Shown here: positions 22,628 to 32,424 of the stretch, in pieces
Layout of the letters: each line of letters starts with the position of its first letter
Position numbering within the stretch: the first letter of the stretch is position 1
Assembly (NCBI RefSeq): GCF_010365805.1
Contig: NZ_CP048386.1
Span: 682,001 to 746,000 of the forward strand
Direction of reading: 5' to 3'
DNA length: 64,000 nt
Origin: Spiroplasma sp. BIUS-1
GTDB taxonomy: Bacteria; Bacillota_I; Bacilli_A; Mycoplasmatales; Mycoplasmataceae
Notes under the pieces: model-generated
What the model saw: only the letters and a program-made list of their open reading frames with translations
Told to the model about the DNA's origin: nothing
The model's database searches: none
Translations under genes and position numbers: made by a program

Positions 22628-24664
22628 TTAAATTAAAAATCCTGGATTTTTTAAAATACTTATAAATTCTTTTCCAAACATAATTGCATCTTGTGGTTCT
22701 AAAACATTTTGATTGAAAGCAAAATTTATTTTTGCAAAGTTTGATAATGTTCCATCTTCTTTAAATGAATTTGAAATTGAAGCTATGTAAATTGATATCA
22801 CAGAGTCATTTGAAAGACCAAAACTTGCATTATCAATACCAAAACTTGTTAAATCATATAATGATACTTTTAACTCTTGATTATTGTACTTAGTGTTTTT
22901 CTCAATTTCTTTTGAAATATTTAAAATACTTGAGTCATTTTCAACTTTTAATACTGTATCATTTGCTTCGATACCATTTGTTTTAATTAATCTAATTAAA
23001 GAGTCTTTTGAGTCTAACTCTTCAAATTTAGATAAAGTCTTTTTAAGAGCTTTTACATAAAATGAGTTTAATTCTAGATCTGAACCATTTTCTTTTAAAG
23101 GTTCAATCATTAAAGTTTGTAAACTTATAAGAGCTGTTATATCGATTTTGAATGAGAAATTACCGATATTTGTTTTATCAACAACCACTTTTTTTTCAGT
23201 AATTTTTGTTTCACTTTTTGAATTATTAGTGTTTATTGAAGAAACTTGTTTTAATTTTTCATCTAAATTTTTAATTTTATCTTCAACTTTAGATAAAAGA
23301 TCACTTATAGTTTTTGAGTTTTCTTCTTTTGAATTGCTAATGAATTTGTTCACTTTTTCATTAACTTCTTTAAACTTATCTTCAAATTGATCTAAATCCA
23401 CTTCTTTTGTAGAGTGTTCAATTTCTTCTTTTAATTTAGAGTTGAATTCACTAATTCTTGAATCAATGTCTTTAATTTTATCTTCTAATTCTTCTTTTTG
23501 GTGTTCGATACTATTAAATTTATTTTCTAACTCTTCACTGTTTTTAAGTATTTTTTCAAGTTTTTCATCATCAAAGTCATTTAAGTAATCAAACTTAGGA
23601 CCTTCATGGTTAAATCCTTCTTTGTCTGCTTCTACTTTTATTTCTAACTCTTGTTTTTCTTTATTTATTTCAGCTTTGAATTCATTAATAACTTCTTGAT
23701 TTTCTTTAATCTTCAAGTTTTCTTGCTCTTTGTTTTCTGTTTCTAAAACTTCAGACTCTAATTCTTTGCCTTCAGATTCTGCTGTAAATTTTGATAAAAA
23801 TTTATGATTAGAAAGTTTTTCAAGAACTTGAGTTTCTGATACTTTTGGATCATGATTTGAAAAAATCTCGATATCTTTTTCATCTTCAAAAACTAAAGCA
23901 TGATTTAAAGCTAACTCTTCTGTAATAGAATCTGCTACTGTTATTGGTTTTATATCCAATTGAACAATGTTTGTCTCACTTTTAACAAAAACAGGTGGTT
24001 GAAATTCATCTGTCTCTTCTTTTTCTTCTACAAAATCTTCTACAATTTCGTCCACAGAACTTATTTCACCAATTTCGTTTTCATTGTTTATATTTAAATA
24101 ATCTAAACTAGCTAACTCTTCTGTTAGAGAATCGGAAACTTCTACATATTTTCTATCTTCAACTTCTTTTTCTTGTTTTTCTTCAATTTCATCCATTTTA
24201 AAGTCTTCATTTATTTGATTAAATGATTTTGTAACACCAATTTCTTCATATTCATCATTATTTAGATTTTGTAAAGAAGAAAGTTCTTCTGTTAGAGAAT
24301 CAGAAACTTCAATAGCTGTTTCTTCTTCTGTTTCAGGCTCATTTATTAATTTTTCAAGATAACCAAATTCGTTCAATCCTTCTTTTAAAGTATCATTTAT
24401 GTTTGTTGGTTTTTTAAGCAATGAGTTTATTTCTTTATCAGAAAATACATCAAAAACTGTATCCCCATGTGAAACAATTAATGATTCAATTACATAAATA
24501 TTTCTTATAACACCATCTATTGTTGATTTAATTTCAAACTTCTCTAATTGTGTTGAAATCAAAGCAATTACCTCATCTTTTTTTACAGGTTGTCCTTCTT
24601 TTACAAAAACCTTTTCAACAATACCTTTATATTTTTTAGGATTTTTAAATTTTATCTTGTCCAT
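22628..24664 (-). CDS. E2-like pseudo-acyltransferase with lipoyl-like domain and acidic coiled coil
   Basis: A 678-residue protein built like a 2-oxoacid dehydrogenase E2 subunit. A lipoyl/biotinyl-type fold (1-75) and an E2 catalytic-type domain (about 502-678) flank some 425 residues of acidic linker and coiled coil. Key residues are lost. The lipoyl Lys of the usual DKA turn is replaced by Q39-L40-E41. The catalytic DHRVVDG becomes N-Q-N-V-L-E-P at 651-657, although the following helix ending ILKNPGFLI is well conserved. The linker has three V-S/A-DS-L/I-TEEL repeats (about 120-128, 176-184, 243-251). No Trp occurs. A scaffold role derived from PdhC is inferred. Confidence 0.85.
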   Translation of the reverse strand: MDKIKFKNPKKYKGIVEKVFVKEGQPVKKDEVIALISTQLEKFEIKSTIDGVIRNIYVIESLIVSHGDTVFDVFSDKEINSLLKKPTNINDTLKEGLNEFGYLEKLINEPETEEETAIEVSDSLTEELSSLQNLNNDEYEEIGVTKSFNQINEDFKMDEIEEKQEKEVEDRKYVEVSDSLTEELASLDYLNINNENEIGEISSVDEIVEDFVEEKEETDEFQPPVFVKSETNIVQLDIKPITVADSITEELALNHALVFEDEKDIEIFSNHDPKVSETQVLEKLSNHKFLSKFTAESEGKELESEVLETENKEQENLKIKENQEVINEFKAEINKEKQELEIKVEADKEGFNHEGPKFDYLNDFDDEKLEKILKNSEELENKFNSIEHQKEELEDKIKDIDSRISEFNSKLKEEIEHSTKEVDLDQFEDKFKEVNEKVNKFISNSKEENSKTISDLLSKVEDKIKNLDEKLKQVSSINTNNSKSETKITEKKVVVDKTNIGNFSFKIDITALISLQTLMIEPLKENGSDLELNSFYVKALKKTLSKFEELDSKDSLIRLIKTNGIEANDTVLKVENDSSILNISKEIEKNTKYNNQELKVSLYDLTSFGIDNASFGLSNDSVISIYIASISNSFKEDGTLSNFAKINFAFNQNVLEPQDAIMFGKEFISILKNPGFLI

Positions 24665-24684
24665 AATAAGCCCTTTCAGTTAAA

Positions 24685-24701
24685 GTGTTGCCCAAACACT
24701 A
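24685..24701 (-). other. Stem-loop in the leader of the E2-like gene
   Basis: AGTGTT-TGGGC-AACACT can form a 6-base-pair hairpin about 25-40 bases before ATG 24664. It has no T run, so it is not a terminator. It may influence translation or mRNA stability; nothing proves this. A TATAGT element directly upstream suggests a local promoter. Confidence 0.35.
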
Positions 24702-24745
24702 TACTTTTTTATTTTACACTACTTTCAAGAATATTTTTTAAAAAA

Positions 24746-25453
24746 TTAAATGGCATCTAATAACAATTTTGTTGTTTCTGATACATCGAGAAGTTTTTTA
24801 AAACAACTTTGAAATCCAGGGGCTCTATTATAATGTTCTATTTTCATACCTGTGCATTGTCTTATTAAGCTGTTTAATTGATTTTTAATCTCTTCCATTT
24901 CATCTTTATATGTTGGAAATATTGGTCCAAATCCTTTGTAGAGAATCATAGCACTTGATATTAAATCAAAGAAAACTATAGTGTGTTCCCCAAAAGGTTT
25001 TTCTATAGCAAAATATATAAATGTTATTAGCATATCTTCTAAAAAAGCTTCTAAAGTAGCTTCTTCAATTAAACTTTCTTCAAAAAAACTTATCATTTCC
25101 AAAGTTTCAGATCTTCCATCATCATATTTAGAAAATGCATCTTTGTATTTAGCTTCTTCATCTAAAAGTAAGTAAATGGTTTTGTAGTCTTCAATAGTAA
25201 AGGCTCAAGTTTTACCGCTTTTATTTCTATTATTCTCTTTTGATTCAATTATTTTTACCCTTATAAGTTCTCATATTTTTAGAAAATCAATTAACCTTTT
25301 TCCATAAACTTCTTGGGAGTCATCTAAAAGGTATTCATCATTTGCAATTAATTCAAATATCTCATCTTCTGAAAAACTAAATTCTCAGTAATAAGAAATA
25401 TTTGAAACTATTTTAGAGCCAATTGTGGCTCACACTTCCTTATTTTTGTACAA
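24746..25453 (-). CDS. Hypothetical 235-residue protein
   Basis: I do not recognise this protein. It starts at TTG 25453 after GGAGG; no ATG is suitably placed. It is mostly helical by composition, with clusters of acidic residues and aromatic positions (YYWEFSFSEDEIFELI, IWELIRVKIIESKENN). It has no signal peptide and no clear membrane helix. Two Cys lie in the C-terminal third. It sits 81 bases upstream of the E2-like gene on the same strand, so a shared transcript and function are possible. Confidence 0.75.
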
Positions 25454-25490
25454 AAAAATACCTCCAATTAGACTAATTTTATAATCTAAT

Positions 25491-26780
25491 CTAGGTAAAT
25501 CTTTTTATACTTTCTAAAGCTCTTTTATAAATAAACTCATTCTTTTCTGCTTTTGATTCAAACTTTAGCTCTTGATCAATTTTAATTAATCCCATATTTG
25601 ATTTCATTGGTTTTAATTTTTTGTGTTTTGGATTTGTTATATATTCAATTAAACTTCCCAGTACAGTATCTTCGGGAAATGGTATAAATTTTGTATTGTT
25701 AATATAACTTAAAATTCCTCTTGCTGCTACCAAACCAGAAGCAAAAGATTCAATATACCCTTCAACACCTGTAACTTGTCCTGCAAAAAATATATTTTTC
25801 TTTCTCATCATTTGAAGCTTCTTATTAAGTATTTTAGGAGAGTTAATGAAGTTGTTTTTGTGCATAACTCCAAATCTTCTAAAAACAGCTTTTTCCATAC
25901 CTGGTAGTCATGAAAATATTTCTTTTTGCTCTTTTCAAGTTAAGTTAGTTTGAAAACCAACCATATTATAAAGATTATCTAAAGCATCGTCTCTTCTTAA
26001 TTGAACTACAGAGTAGGGTGTTTGACCTTCTTTGTTTTCAAGTCCATTTGGAGACATTGCCGATCTTAACAATATTTTCTTGGATGTCTTTGCTAATTGT
26101 TCGATTGGTTGACAACCTTTAAAAAATACTTCATTTTCAAAATCTTTTAACTTAACTTGTTGAGCATTAATTAATTTCTCATGAAAAACATTAAATTGCT
26201 CTTCATTTAAAGGTACACAAATATAACTGTTGTCATCATTGTGTCTTGATTTGTAATAAACTTTTGAAAAATCTATTGATTCTTTTTCTACAATTGGAGC
26301 TGAAGCATCAAGGTAGAATAACTTTTGTTTACCAAGCAAACTTTCTAGATTTCTTTTGAATTCATCAGAACACAAAGGTCCTGACGCAATTAAAAGTGGC
26401 TCTTGTGTATCTAGATTTAAATACTCTTCTTCAAAAATCTTAATATTTTTATGACCTCTGATTCTTTCATCTACAAGCTTTGAAAATTTTTCTCTATCGA
26501 CTGCCAATGCATCATCAGAAGGTATTTGTGTTTCATATGCACAATCTAATATAAAAGAATTCAATACCTCTAATTCTTTTTTTAATATACCTACTGCGTT
26601 TTGTGTAGAAACACTTCTAAAAGTATTTGAACAAACAAGTTCAGCAAAAGTTTCTAAGCTCTGGATTTCATTCTTATTAACTTTCTTTTTCTCATACAAG
26701 TGCACTTCTACACCATTTTGAGCTAACTGTCATGCAGCTTCACAACCAGCAAGACCTCCACCAACTATTGTAACTTTCAT
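25491..26780 (-). CDS. trmFO: tRNA (uracil-54-C5)-methyltransferase, folate-dependent
   Basis: TrmFO uses methylene-tetrahydrofolate and FAD to make ribothymidine 54 in tRNA. The 429-residue protein has the N-terminal FAD-binding [11 protein letters not shown] (about 7-17), a SNTFRS segment, the GCQPIEQLA block with the catalytic-region Cys, and the C-terminal [19 protein letters not shown] motif. ATG 26780 follows GGAG. It overlaps or abuts cutC (cutC TAA at 26783), so the genes are coupled in a metK-cutC-trmFO string. Confidence 0.95.
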
Positions 26781-26782
26781 TA

Positions 26783-27442
26783 TTAATTCTCCAATAACTT
26801 ATTTATTTCTTCTGCTTTTGCTCATTTATCCCAACTCATATCTTGTCTTACACAACTTCCAACATGTATATCATTTGAAATTGATTTGATTTGATTAAAG
26901 TTATTTTGATTTACTCCGCCACCAACTAGAACTTTTGTTTCTAAATTCATACCGATCAGTTCTTTTAAGACATCAATACCCTTTTCAATATCTTTTCCAC
27001 CACTTGTTAAAACATTTGTTATACCAAGATCATTTAGAGTTGAATAAGCTTCTTTAAAGTCACAAACTTCATCAAAAGCTTTATGAAAAGTTATTTCTAA
27101 ATCTTTTTTAATTTCATTCACTTTTTTTATAAATTCTACATCCACTTTTAAATCTTTTGTTAAAGCCCCAATAACAATTCCATTAGCTTTTGTTTTCGCT
27201 ATGAACTTTACTTGCTCTAACATTTCTTCTTTTTCTTCATCACTATAAATAAAGTCTCTGTCAGTATTTCTAACAATTACATTCACTGGTAATTTTGAAA
27301 TTTGACAAGCCTCTACTATATCTTTTTCTTTTGGTGTAAGACCACCAACTTTTAATTCCCTACAAAATTCAATTCTATTAGCTTTTGAATTATTAATAGT
27401 TTGAATATCTTTTAAATCTTTAGCAATCACTTCTAATAACAT
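26783..27442 (-). CDS. cutC: CutC-family protein
   Basis: This 219-residue TIM-barrel protein carries the CutC family pattern: RIEFCRELKVGGLTP near 24-38, VIVRNTDRDFIYS, GIVIGALT, TFHKAFDEV, TSGGKD and GGGVN. CutC was linked to copper handling in E. coli, but the direct role remains debated. The C-terminus shows a TGG Trp and, two codons later, a UGA Trp, which confirms the code. It starts one base before the metK stop region, with a weak SD (GAGG), so coupling to metK is likely. Confidence 0.9.
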
Positions 27443-27443
27443 T

Positions 27444-28577
27444 TTACAAATAAGCCTCTAACTCTCTAATTTTGTCTAATTTTTCTCAAGTAAATTCTTT
27501 TTTACCAAAGTGTCCATACTTACTTGTTCTAAAGTACACAGGGCTTTTTAGTTCTAGTTTTTCAATTATTGAGCTAACTTTAAAGTCAAAGTTTTCTTTT
27601 AAAGCTTTGTATAAAATATCCATACTTACTTTGTTTGTTCCAAAAGTTTCAATAAACACAGAAACTGGTTCTGGTTTTCCAATAGCATAACTAACTTGTA
27701 TTTCTAATTTGTCTGCTAATTTTGCTGCAACCATATTTTTTGCAGCATATCTACACATGTAAGCTGCACTTCTATCAACTTTACTTGGATCTTTTCCTGA
27801 AAATGCTCCTCCACCATGACGAGAATAACCTCCATATGTATCAACTATAATTTTTCTACCAGTAAGACCAGTATCTCCTTTTGGTCCTCCAATTACAAAT
27901 CTTCCTGTTGGATTTATCAATACATTAAAGTCTGTGTTTAAGTTATATCTTTTTGCAACTACATCCATTATGTTAGTTTTAATGAATTTTTCAAATTCTT
28001 CTTTAACATAATCGTTGTCGTGTTGAATTGACATTAAAATAGTTTCAATTCTTGGATTGTTTTCATTTGTATAGTCCATTGTCACTTGTGACTTCATATC
28101 TGGTTGAGCTCACTTAAATGCTTTTGCTTTTCTTAATTTTGAAGCTAAATGAACTAAGTCGTGAGCTACTTGAATTGAGTATGGCATATAAGTTGATGTT
28201 TCGCTATTTGCATAACCAAACATTATCCCTTGGTCTCCAGCTCCCATTTCTTCTTGCTCTACACCCATTGCGATATCTGGTGATTGAGTGTTTATTTTAA
28301 CAACAATTTCGCAAGTATTTGGATCAATACCTGTTTCTTGATTATCATAACCAACTTTTTCTAAAACCCACTTAGCAATAGAAGCATAATCAACTTTGGC
28401 TTTTGTTGTTATTTCTCCTCCAATTAATAAGTAATTTTCTGTAACAAATGTTTCACAAGCCACTTTTGAGCTTGGGTCTTGTTTTAAGCACTCATCTAAT
28501 ATCGCATCACTTATTTGATCACAAATTTTATCTGGATGTCCTTCTGAAACTGATTCACTAGTAAATAATCTTCTCAT
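27444..28577 (-). CDS. metK: S-adenosylmethionine synthetase
   Basis: MetK makes SAM from methionine and ATP. The 377-residue protein has SEGHPDKICDQISDA near 9-23, the GAGDQGIMFGYA loop, GGAFSGKDPSKVDRSAAY and the C-terminal FGKKEFTWEK block, whose Trp is UGA. ATG 28577 (MRRLFTSESV) follows AGGAG. An in-frame ATG at 28637 lies inside the upstream leader and is part of its P1 stem, not a start. Expression is probably controlled by the SAM-I-like element at 28632-28724. SAM made here feeds the methylases found across the window (RlmN, RsmB, SpoU). Confidence 0.97.
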
Positions 28578-28595
28578 GTTTTTTTCTCCTCTAAA

Positions 28596-28626
28596 ATAGA
28601 AAAACTTCCCAACAAAAGAGAAGTTT
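28596..28626 (-). terminator. Attenuator hairpin in the metK leader
   Basis: AAACTTCTC, loop TTTTGTT and GGGAAGTTT form a 9-pair hairpin (one G-U) followed by TTCTATTTT. It lies between the aptamer and the metK SD, so it would end transcription early. ACTTCT in its 5' arm is complementary to AGAAGT in the aptamer P2 region (28685-28690), a possible antiterminator when SAM is absent (inference). Confidence 0.65.
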
Positions 28627-28631
28627 GTAGG

Positions 28632-28724
28632 TCTCATCGTTGGTTTCCCCTTAATTTAAGCACCTAATCAAATAGGTTGCTACCACTTCTTTGAGTTGTT
28701 TTCTCTCTGTGGTTCTTAATAAGA
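28632..28724 (-). ncRNA. SAM-I (S-box)-like riboswitch upstream of metK
   Basis: The 93-base element reads 5'-UCUUAUUAAGA...GAUGAGA-3'. The two ends form a complete 7-pair P1 as in the S-box family. It then has an ACCAC/GUGGU P2 with GAG/CUC on top, and the hallmark AGCAACC...AGGUGCUUAAAUU P3 block. Its P2 internal loop and P4 deviate from consensus (AAAGAA instead of the usual AUGAA; one extra U after GUGCU). Position before metK and the attenuator downstream support a SAM-off switch. Confidence 0.72.
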
Positions 28725-28728
28725 ATAT

Positions 28729-28757
28729 TTTTAAGTTTTCTAAAGTAATAATAACAA
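28729..28757 (-). promoter_or_regulatory. Candidate promoter of the metK leader
   Basis: TTGTTA (28752-28757) and TTAAAA (28729-28734) are 17 bases apart on the minus strand. Transcription would start near 28722, exactly at the beginning of the SAM-I-like element. The -10 is a weak match. Confidence 0.4.
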
Positions 28758-28761
28758 ATTA

Positions 28762-29727
28762 TTATATGTTTTTGATTATTAATTCAAAAATTTGTTCTGA
28801 ATTTTTAGTATTTAAAAGATAATGTCTTTTTTCTTTAATTGATTCTAAAGAATATTTATCCTTATTTAATTTAGATAAAAATTTAGCTATATTCTTTGGC
28901 GCACAATAAAAGTCATTATTTGAAATCATTAAAACTATATCCAACTCTGAGTTATTTATGTTTTTTATACTTAATCTGTTAGCTTTTTTTCATAAATAAT
29001 AATCTCTAGCATTAAAAGAGTTCTTTGATAAATTTTGATCTTCTAGTAATTTAGAAAAGTCTTTGTCATCTGTAAAATCCATTCCATTTATAGCACTTAT
29101 CATTTTAGTATCTGCTTTAAATAGAGTTGCTCACCAAAGTTTTAAATAAAATCCAAATGTTTTTGAATAATGATTATTAAGCCTAAGTGAACAACCAATT
29201 ATTTTGTGTACATTTTTATTTTTTGCTAAAAATGTTGCTAATGTTGAACCAAAACCATCTCCAAGAAGAATAATTTTTGCTTCTGGAAACTTTTCTTTTA
29301 TTTCTCCAACAATTTCATTTAAGTCACTAATTGTTGTGCCAAAATGATATTGATTATCTACAATATTTTCTCCACAATTTCTTTGATCAAATGAAACTAA
29401 TGATAACTTTGCCTTATTATTTTTTCTTAATCAAACTTCCATCTTGTCGAAATCTTTTCTTGTTCTGTAAATATCGTGAACTCCAATTAGAATGTATTCA
29501 CTTTGAGGATCTATTTCGCCAAATCATCTAAGTTCATAACCATCACTTGTTTTAAACATTTTCTTTTTGATTAATTCACTTTTAACAACTGGAGTTTTTT
29601 TGAAACTTAATTTATTAAACTTTACTATTCTTGCTATCAGAGCTAATAAAAAGATAAATAAAAAAGTACCTAATATAGCATAAACAATTATGCTTAATAA
29701 ATTTCAAACTGCATTTCAAACTTCCAT
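28762..29727 (-). CDS. Membrane-anchored alpha/beta hydrolase-like protein lacking the Ser nucleophile
   Basis: The 321-residue protein has an N-terminal membrane helix (about 8-32) and an alpha/beta hydrolase core: VHDIYRTRKDF, LVSFDQRNCGEN and the nucleophile elbow LLGDGFGSTLA. In the usual G-x-S-x-G, the Ser position is Gly (G-D-G-F-G). The late Asp (MISNNDFYC) and His (KEKRHYLLN) of the triad look present. Family members are lysophospholipases or esterases; this copy may be inactive or use another residue. ATG 29727 follows AAGGTG. It lies just upstream of the metK promoter on the same strand. Confidence 0.82.
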
Positions 29728-29756
29728 ATAATCACCTTACTTATTTTTAATTATAA

Positions 29757-29786
29757 ATAAAAAAAACACTTTTTGATAAGTGTTTA
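29757..29786 (-). terminator. Terminator of the 121-residue gene
   Basis: AAACACTT, loop ATCAAA and AAGTGTTT followed on the minus strand by TTTTTATTTA. It lies about 20 bases after the stop codon at 29803. Confidence 0.8.
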
Positions 29787-29802
29787 TTATTGTAAATGTA
29801 TC

Positions 29803-30168
29803 TTAGTCACCGTGTGATAAATCTAATGCGTAAACATCAAATTGTCCCATAAATCAGAATGCGAAGATAACGTTTTGTTTTCTAATAATGAACTCATCGT
29901 TACCCATAACGTTAATTGCTTCATATATAACGTTACCAGCATCTTGCTCAAGGTTAATTCTCATACGTTCAAAGTCATATATTGTTGATCTACCATACAT
30001 TTCGTTTTTACGTTCAAATTCAACTTCAGTTAAAATTCTTTCGTATGTATCTCTGTATTTTGCAGCAGTTTTAAGTCTTTGTTCTAAACCTCTACATACA
30101 TTTTTAACTTCTTTGTCTAAAGCGAATAATGCTTCGTGTAAATTTCTAAGCTTATCATGTCTTTTCAT
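29803..30168 (-). CDS. Small helical protein with high-expression codon use
   Basis: I do not recognise this 121-residue protein. It is rich in charged residues and predicted mostly helical up to about residue 95. The C-terminal part is more hydrophobic (NVIFAFWFMGQFDVYALDLSHGD), with a UGA Trp. It uses AAC, GGT, TTC, ATC and CGT far more often than its neighbours, a sign of strong translation. SD AGGAG has 8-base spacing to ATG 30168, and a TATAAT lies upstream. It is monocistronic, with its own terminator. An abundant structural or ribosome-associated protein is a fair guess only. Confidence 0.85.
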
Positions 30169-30207
30169 GTCGTCATCTCCTATAAGATTAATTCTTGTAA
30201 TAACAAT

Positions 30208-30213
30208 ATTATA
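30208..30213 (-). promoter_or_regulatory. -10 element of the 121-residue gene
   Basis: A TATAAT preceded by TGTG on the minus strand, about 40 bases before the ATG at 30168. The -35 region (TAGTAT) is poor. Confidence 0.45.
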
Positions 30214-30260
30214 CACAAAAATATTTCAAAATACTACTTAAAGTGCTTAAATGTTGATTA

Positions 30261-30283
30261 ATTTAAAACTTGAAGTTTTAAAT
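30261..30283. repeat. Perfect palindrome across the ymdB stop codon
   Basis: ATTTAAAACTT-G-AAGTTTTAAAT spans the last codons and stop of ymdB. It has no proper T run, so termination is uncertain; an mRNA 3'-end stabiliser is the alternative. Confidence 0.45.
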
Positions 30284-31042
30284 AACTTGTATTCTTTTAA
30301 TTTTTTTACAATTATTTTCATTATCTAAACATACAACAACCGCACAAAGTATGCCTGGATTTTCTGAAGGTTTAAATTTTGTTGGTAACCCTGTTTTCTC
30401 TTTAAAAATTACTTCATCAGGATTTGCTCCTATAATAGAGTTTATAGGTCCTGTCATACCCAAATCAGTTATAAAAGCAGTTCCTTTTGGCAAAATTCTT
30501 TCATCAGCTGTTTGAACATGTGTGTGTGTCCCTACTAGAGCTGTTATTTTACCATCATAATTTCAAGCAAAAGCTAACTTTTCAGCACTTGCTTCTGCAT
30601 GAAAATCTACTATATGTATATCAGAATTGTCATTTTCCATTATTTTGTCCATAACTTCATATGGGTTATTAACGTGTTCCATAAAACTTTTACCCATTAA
30701 GTTTGTTACTCTTATTTTTTTATCTTTAAAGTTATAAACATTTGTTCCCAAACCAATATTATATGAGTTCATATTTGCAGGTCTTAACAAATCATCTACT
30801 TGTTCTATAAATTCAAATGTTTCTTTAACTTTAAAAATATGGTTTCCTGAAGTTATTACATTTACCCCTTTATTTTTCAAAAAATCATAATGGTTTTTGT
30901 TAATACCCTTACCGTGACTTATATTTTCACCATTTGCTATTATAAAATCAATGTTATTTTCTTTTACAACTTTATCAAGATTTTTTTCTATAACATCTCT
31001 ACCTGATTTAGAATAAATATCTCCTATTATTAAAAAATTCAT
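30278..31042 (-). CDS. ymdB: YmdB-type metallophosphodiesterase
   Basis: YmdB is a binuclear metallophosphoesterase active on cyclic mononucleotides and needed for several developmental decisions in Bacillus. The 254-residue protein has GDIYSKSGRD (8-17), NGENISHGKGI, SGNH, HAEASAEK and GTHTHVQTADERIL, which hold the metal ligands in order. Length is typical (264). Its ATG overlaps the ylxM stop as TAATG, so it is translated with ylxM and ftsY. Confidence 0.93.
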
Positions 31043-31365
31043 TATAAAGTTTTCTCCAATTCCATGATCAACTCTTGCGTTGTTATTTCTTTACTTTTTG
31101 CTTTGTCTAAAATTTCTTTAATCTTTATATTTTTAGCTTTTAATGATAATTTATCTTCAAGATCAACTAAAGTAGCTGATGTTTTTGAAATACTATCATA
31201 AATAGCATTTCTAGAAACTCCAAACTCTTCTGAAATCTCTTGTAATGTTAAGTCTTCAAAAAAATATAGTTCAAAATATTGAGATTGCTTTTCTGTTAAT
31301 AGATTTTTGTAGTAATCATATAATTCTGCTAAATTAGCAGTTTTTTGAATATCTTGATTAATCAT
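31042..31365 (-). CDS. ylxM: YlxM/p13-like signal recognition particle-associated DNA-binding protein
   Basis: This 107-residue protein has a helix-turn-helix region (LTLQEISEEFGVSRNAIYDSISKT, about 40-63) matching the UPF0122/YlxM family. That family is encoded with SRP genes in Firmicutes and known to modulate SRP in Streptococcus. The second ATG (31365) is preferred because the SD GGAAG abuts the first. It overlaps the ftsY end by 8 bases (ATGATTAA) and ymdB by 1. The usual next gene, ffh, is not in this position. Confidence 0.92.
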   Translation of the reverse strand: MINQDIQKTANLAELYDYYKNLLTEKQSQYFELYFFEDLTLQEISEEFGVSRNAIYDSISKTSATLVDLEDKLSLKAKNIKIKEILDKAKSKEITTQELIMELEKTL

Positions 31366-32344
31366 TTTTATCATCTTCCATAAAATCTGAAGTTAAATCT
31401 CAAATATAATTATCAACTTCAAATTCTTCTATGTCATTTACAGTTTCACCTGTTCCAATTAATTTAACAGGTATATTTAAAATATCTTTTATAGCAAGAG
31501 CTATTCCACCCTTGCTTGTTCCATCCATTTTTGTAAGCACTATTCCACTGACATTTGTTGTTTCAGCAAATGCTTTTGCTTGGCTAATTCCATTTTGACC
31601 TGTTTGTGCATCAATAACCAATAGTCTTTCATGAGGTCCATCATTTACACTTTTTTGAATGATTTTAGTCATTTTTTCTAACTCTTTCATTAAGTTATCT
31701 TTGTTTTGAAGTCTTCCGGCTGTATCTATTAATAATAAATCATATTTTTCTTCACTTGCTTTTTTGATACCATCAAAAACTACACTTGCTGGATCTTTAG
31801 AATTATTAACTGATTTTATTAAATCAACATTTTTAAGTCTTTTATCACATCATTCTTGTAGCTGTTCCACAGCACCAGCTCTAAATGTATCTGCTGCTGC
31901 TATAAGTACTTTTTTTCCCATAGTTGAGTAATAGTTTGCTATTTTTGCAATACTTGTTGTTTTACCAACACCATTTACACCAACCATTATAAAAACATTT
32001 AATCTTCCATCTTTATAGTTAAGTTCAGTTTTAAATTTTCCACTATCTGTATATGTTTCGTAAATTTCTTCAACTAAAATTTCTTTTATTTCATTAAATG
32101 AGTGTTTTGGTTTTGCTTTTTTTTGTACTCTATTTGATATTTCTAAAACCATTTTCATACCCATATCAGTTTTGATAAGAACATTTTCTAGTTCTTCAAA
32201 AAAATCTGAATTTGGTTCTTTATAATTTTTACTTAGTTTTTTAATATCATTTGAAAAAGTTAATGTATTTTTATGATCCTTTTTATGTTTCTTTTGTATT
32301 TTTTTGACTTCTCTTCTTTGTTTTAAATTATTTCAAAATCCCAT
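31358..32344 (-). CDS. ftsY: Signal recognition particle receptor FtsY
   Basis: FtsY is the SRP receptor GTPase that delivers nascent membrane proteins to SecYEG. The 328-residue protein has a short basic N-terminus instead of the long acidic A domain. It is followed by the N helical bundle and the G domain with GVNGVGKTTSIAKIA, DTFRAGAVEQL, LLIDTAGR, TKMDGTSKGG and the closing GTGET. Three UGA Trp codons are in frame. SD GAGGAA precedes ATG 32344. It lies opposite smc in the Bacillus-like order, separated here by 9.7 kb of other genes. Confidence 0.96.
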
Positions 32345-32424
32345 AAAAATTCCTCATTTCTCATTATTAATTGTATAATATTTTTAATATATTATGAATA
32401 TATTAAGTGTAAGAGGGAATGAAT

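Noticed and set aside
28110-28637. metK start at the upstream in-frame ATG 28637
   Set aside because: That ATG is part of the GAUGAGA strand of the riboswitch P1 stem, has no SD, and the MRRLFTSES start fits the family.
30261-30283. Palindrome at the ymdB end as a classical terminator
   Set aside because: No T run follows on the minus strand, so I list it only as a palindrome.
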